Translations under genes and position numbers: made by a program
Assembly (NCBI RefSeq): GCF_014222285.1
Contig: NZ_JACKZS010000005.1
Location: 1-64,000 of the forward strand
Reading direction: 5' to 3'
Source of the DNA: Nostoc sp. UCD121
GTDB taxonomy: Bacteria; Cyanobacteriota; Cyanobacteriia; Cyanobacteriales; Nostocaceae
Length of the DNA: 64,000 nt
Part shown: positions 63,995 to 64,000 of the stretch, in pieces
Layout of the letters: each line of letters starts with the position of its first letter
Position numbering within the stretch: the first letter of the stretch is position 1
The notes under the pieces: generated by a model
Database searches by the model: none
What the model saw: the letters and a program-made list of their open reading frames with translations, nothing else
What the model was told of the DNA's origin: nothing

Positions 63995-64000
63995 GGCACT

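Overview
The window comes from a filamentous, probably heterocyst-forming cyanobacterium of the Nostoc/Anabaena group. The evidence is consistent across the window. The HIP1 octamer GCGATCGC is frequent inside genes. Short heptanucleotide tandem repeats (runs of TCATTAG/TCATTTG, GCATTGG, TTACGAA) fill many gaps. Several genes are typical of this lineage: ferredoxin-type sulfite reductase, DUF92/VTE6, an orthocaspase-like protein, GUN4, NIL-domain and Mo-dependent-nitrogenase C-terminal-like proteins. No CRISPR array, tRNA, rRNA or prophage was recognised.

Layout. 0-8.4 kb: rlmD, an anti-sigma-type ATPase, two small cyanobacterial proteins, asnS (its terminator split by a miniature inverted-repeat element), a lipase-like hydrolase, a VOC protein and a DUF92 membrane protein. 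8.7-20.1 kb: a type I secretion island with a PpiC-type prolyl isomerase (preceded by a relic of its own 5' end), an ABC exporter with cNMP-binding and degenerate C39 domains, two signal-peptide-less subtilisins (one with seven CARDB domains, one with an 84-bp tandem-repeat tail) and a convergent HlyD adaptor. 20.2-24.8 kb: an atypical SDR, a repeat-dense gap, a frameshifted TIR-GUN4 fusion, an S1-domain protein and a dienelactone hydrolase. 25-28.5 kb: a GntR regulator, an FAD monooxygenase and an alpha/beta hydrolase.

28.5-37.4 kb is core housekeeping: tig-clpP-clpX on the minus strand, diverging from asd-dapA-RNase J on the plus strand. 37.5-47.7 kb holds a second copy of the miniature element, a nitrogenase-C-terminal-like small protein, a pseudo-orthocaspase, L32, a molybdopterin oxidoreductase, an aldehyde dehydrogenase, a receiver-histidine kinase, a NIL protein, a LuxR-type response regulator and a 2Fe-2S protein. 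48-51 kb: CIRCE-controlled groES-groEL and a frameshifted Rpn/DUF4351 gene with a decayed second copy. 51.2-55 kb: a urease operon (ureD-ureA-ureB-DUF1349-ureC). 55-64 kb: a TPR protein, rsmE, ferredoxin sulfite reductase with an unusual C-terminal tail, an outer-membrane-type protein, an ADP-ribosylglycohydrolase and a three-gene block of poorly characterised cyanobacterial proteins.

Most notable points: (i) the TIR-GUN4 fusion broken by one base in an otherwise canonical TIR motif; (ii) a miniature transposable-element family with CAATACRGTTCA termini and perfect 10-bp target duplications, one copy sitting in the loop of the asnS terminator; (iii) the secretion island with two non-RTX subtilisins; (iv) a caspase-like protein that has lost both catalytic residues; (v) a ribbon-helix-helix-like tail on sulfite reductase. 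All calls are by reading the sequence; no database search was run.
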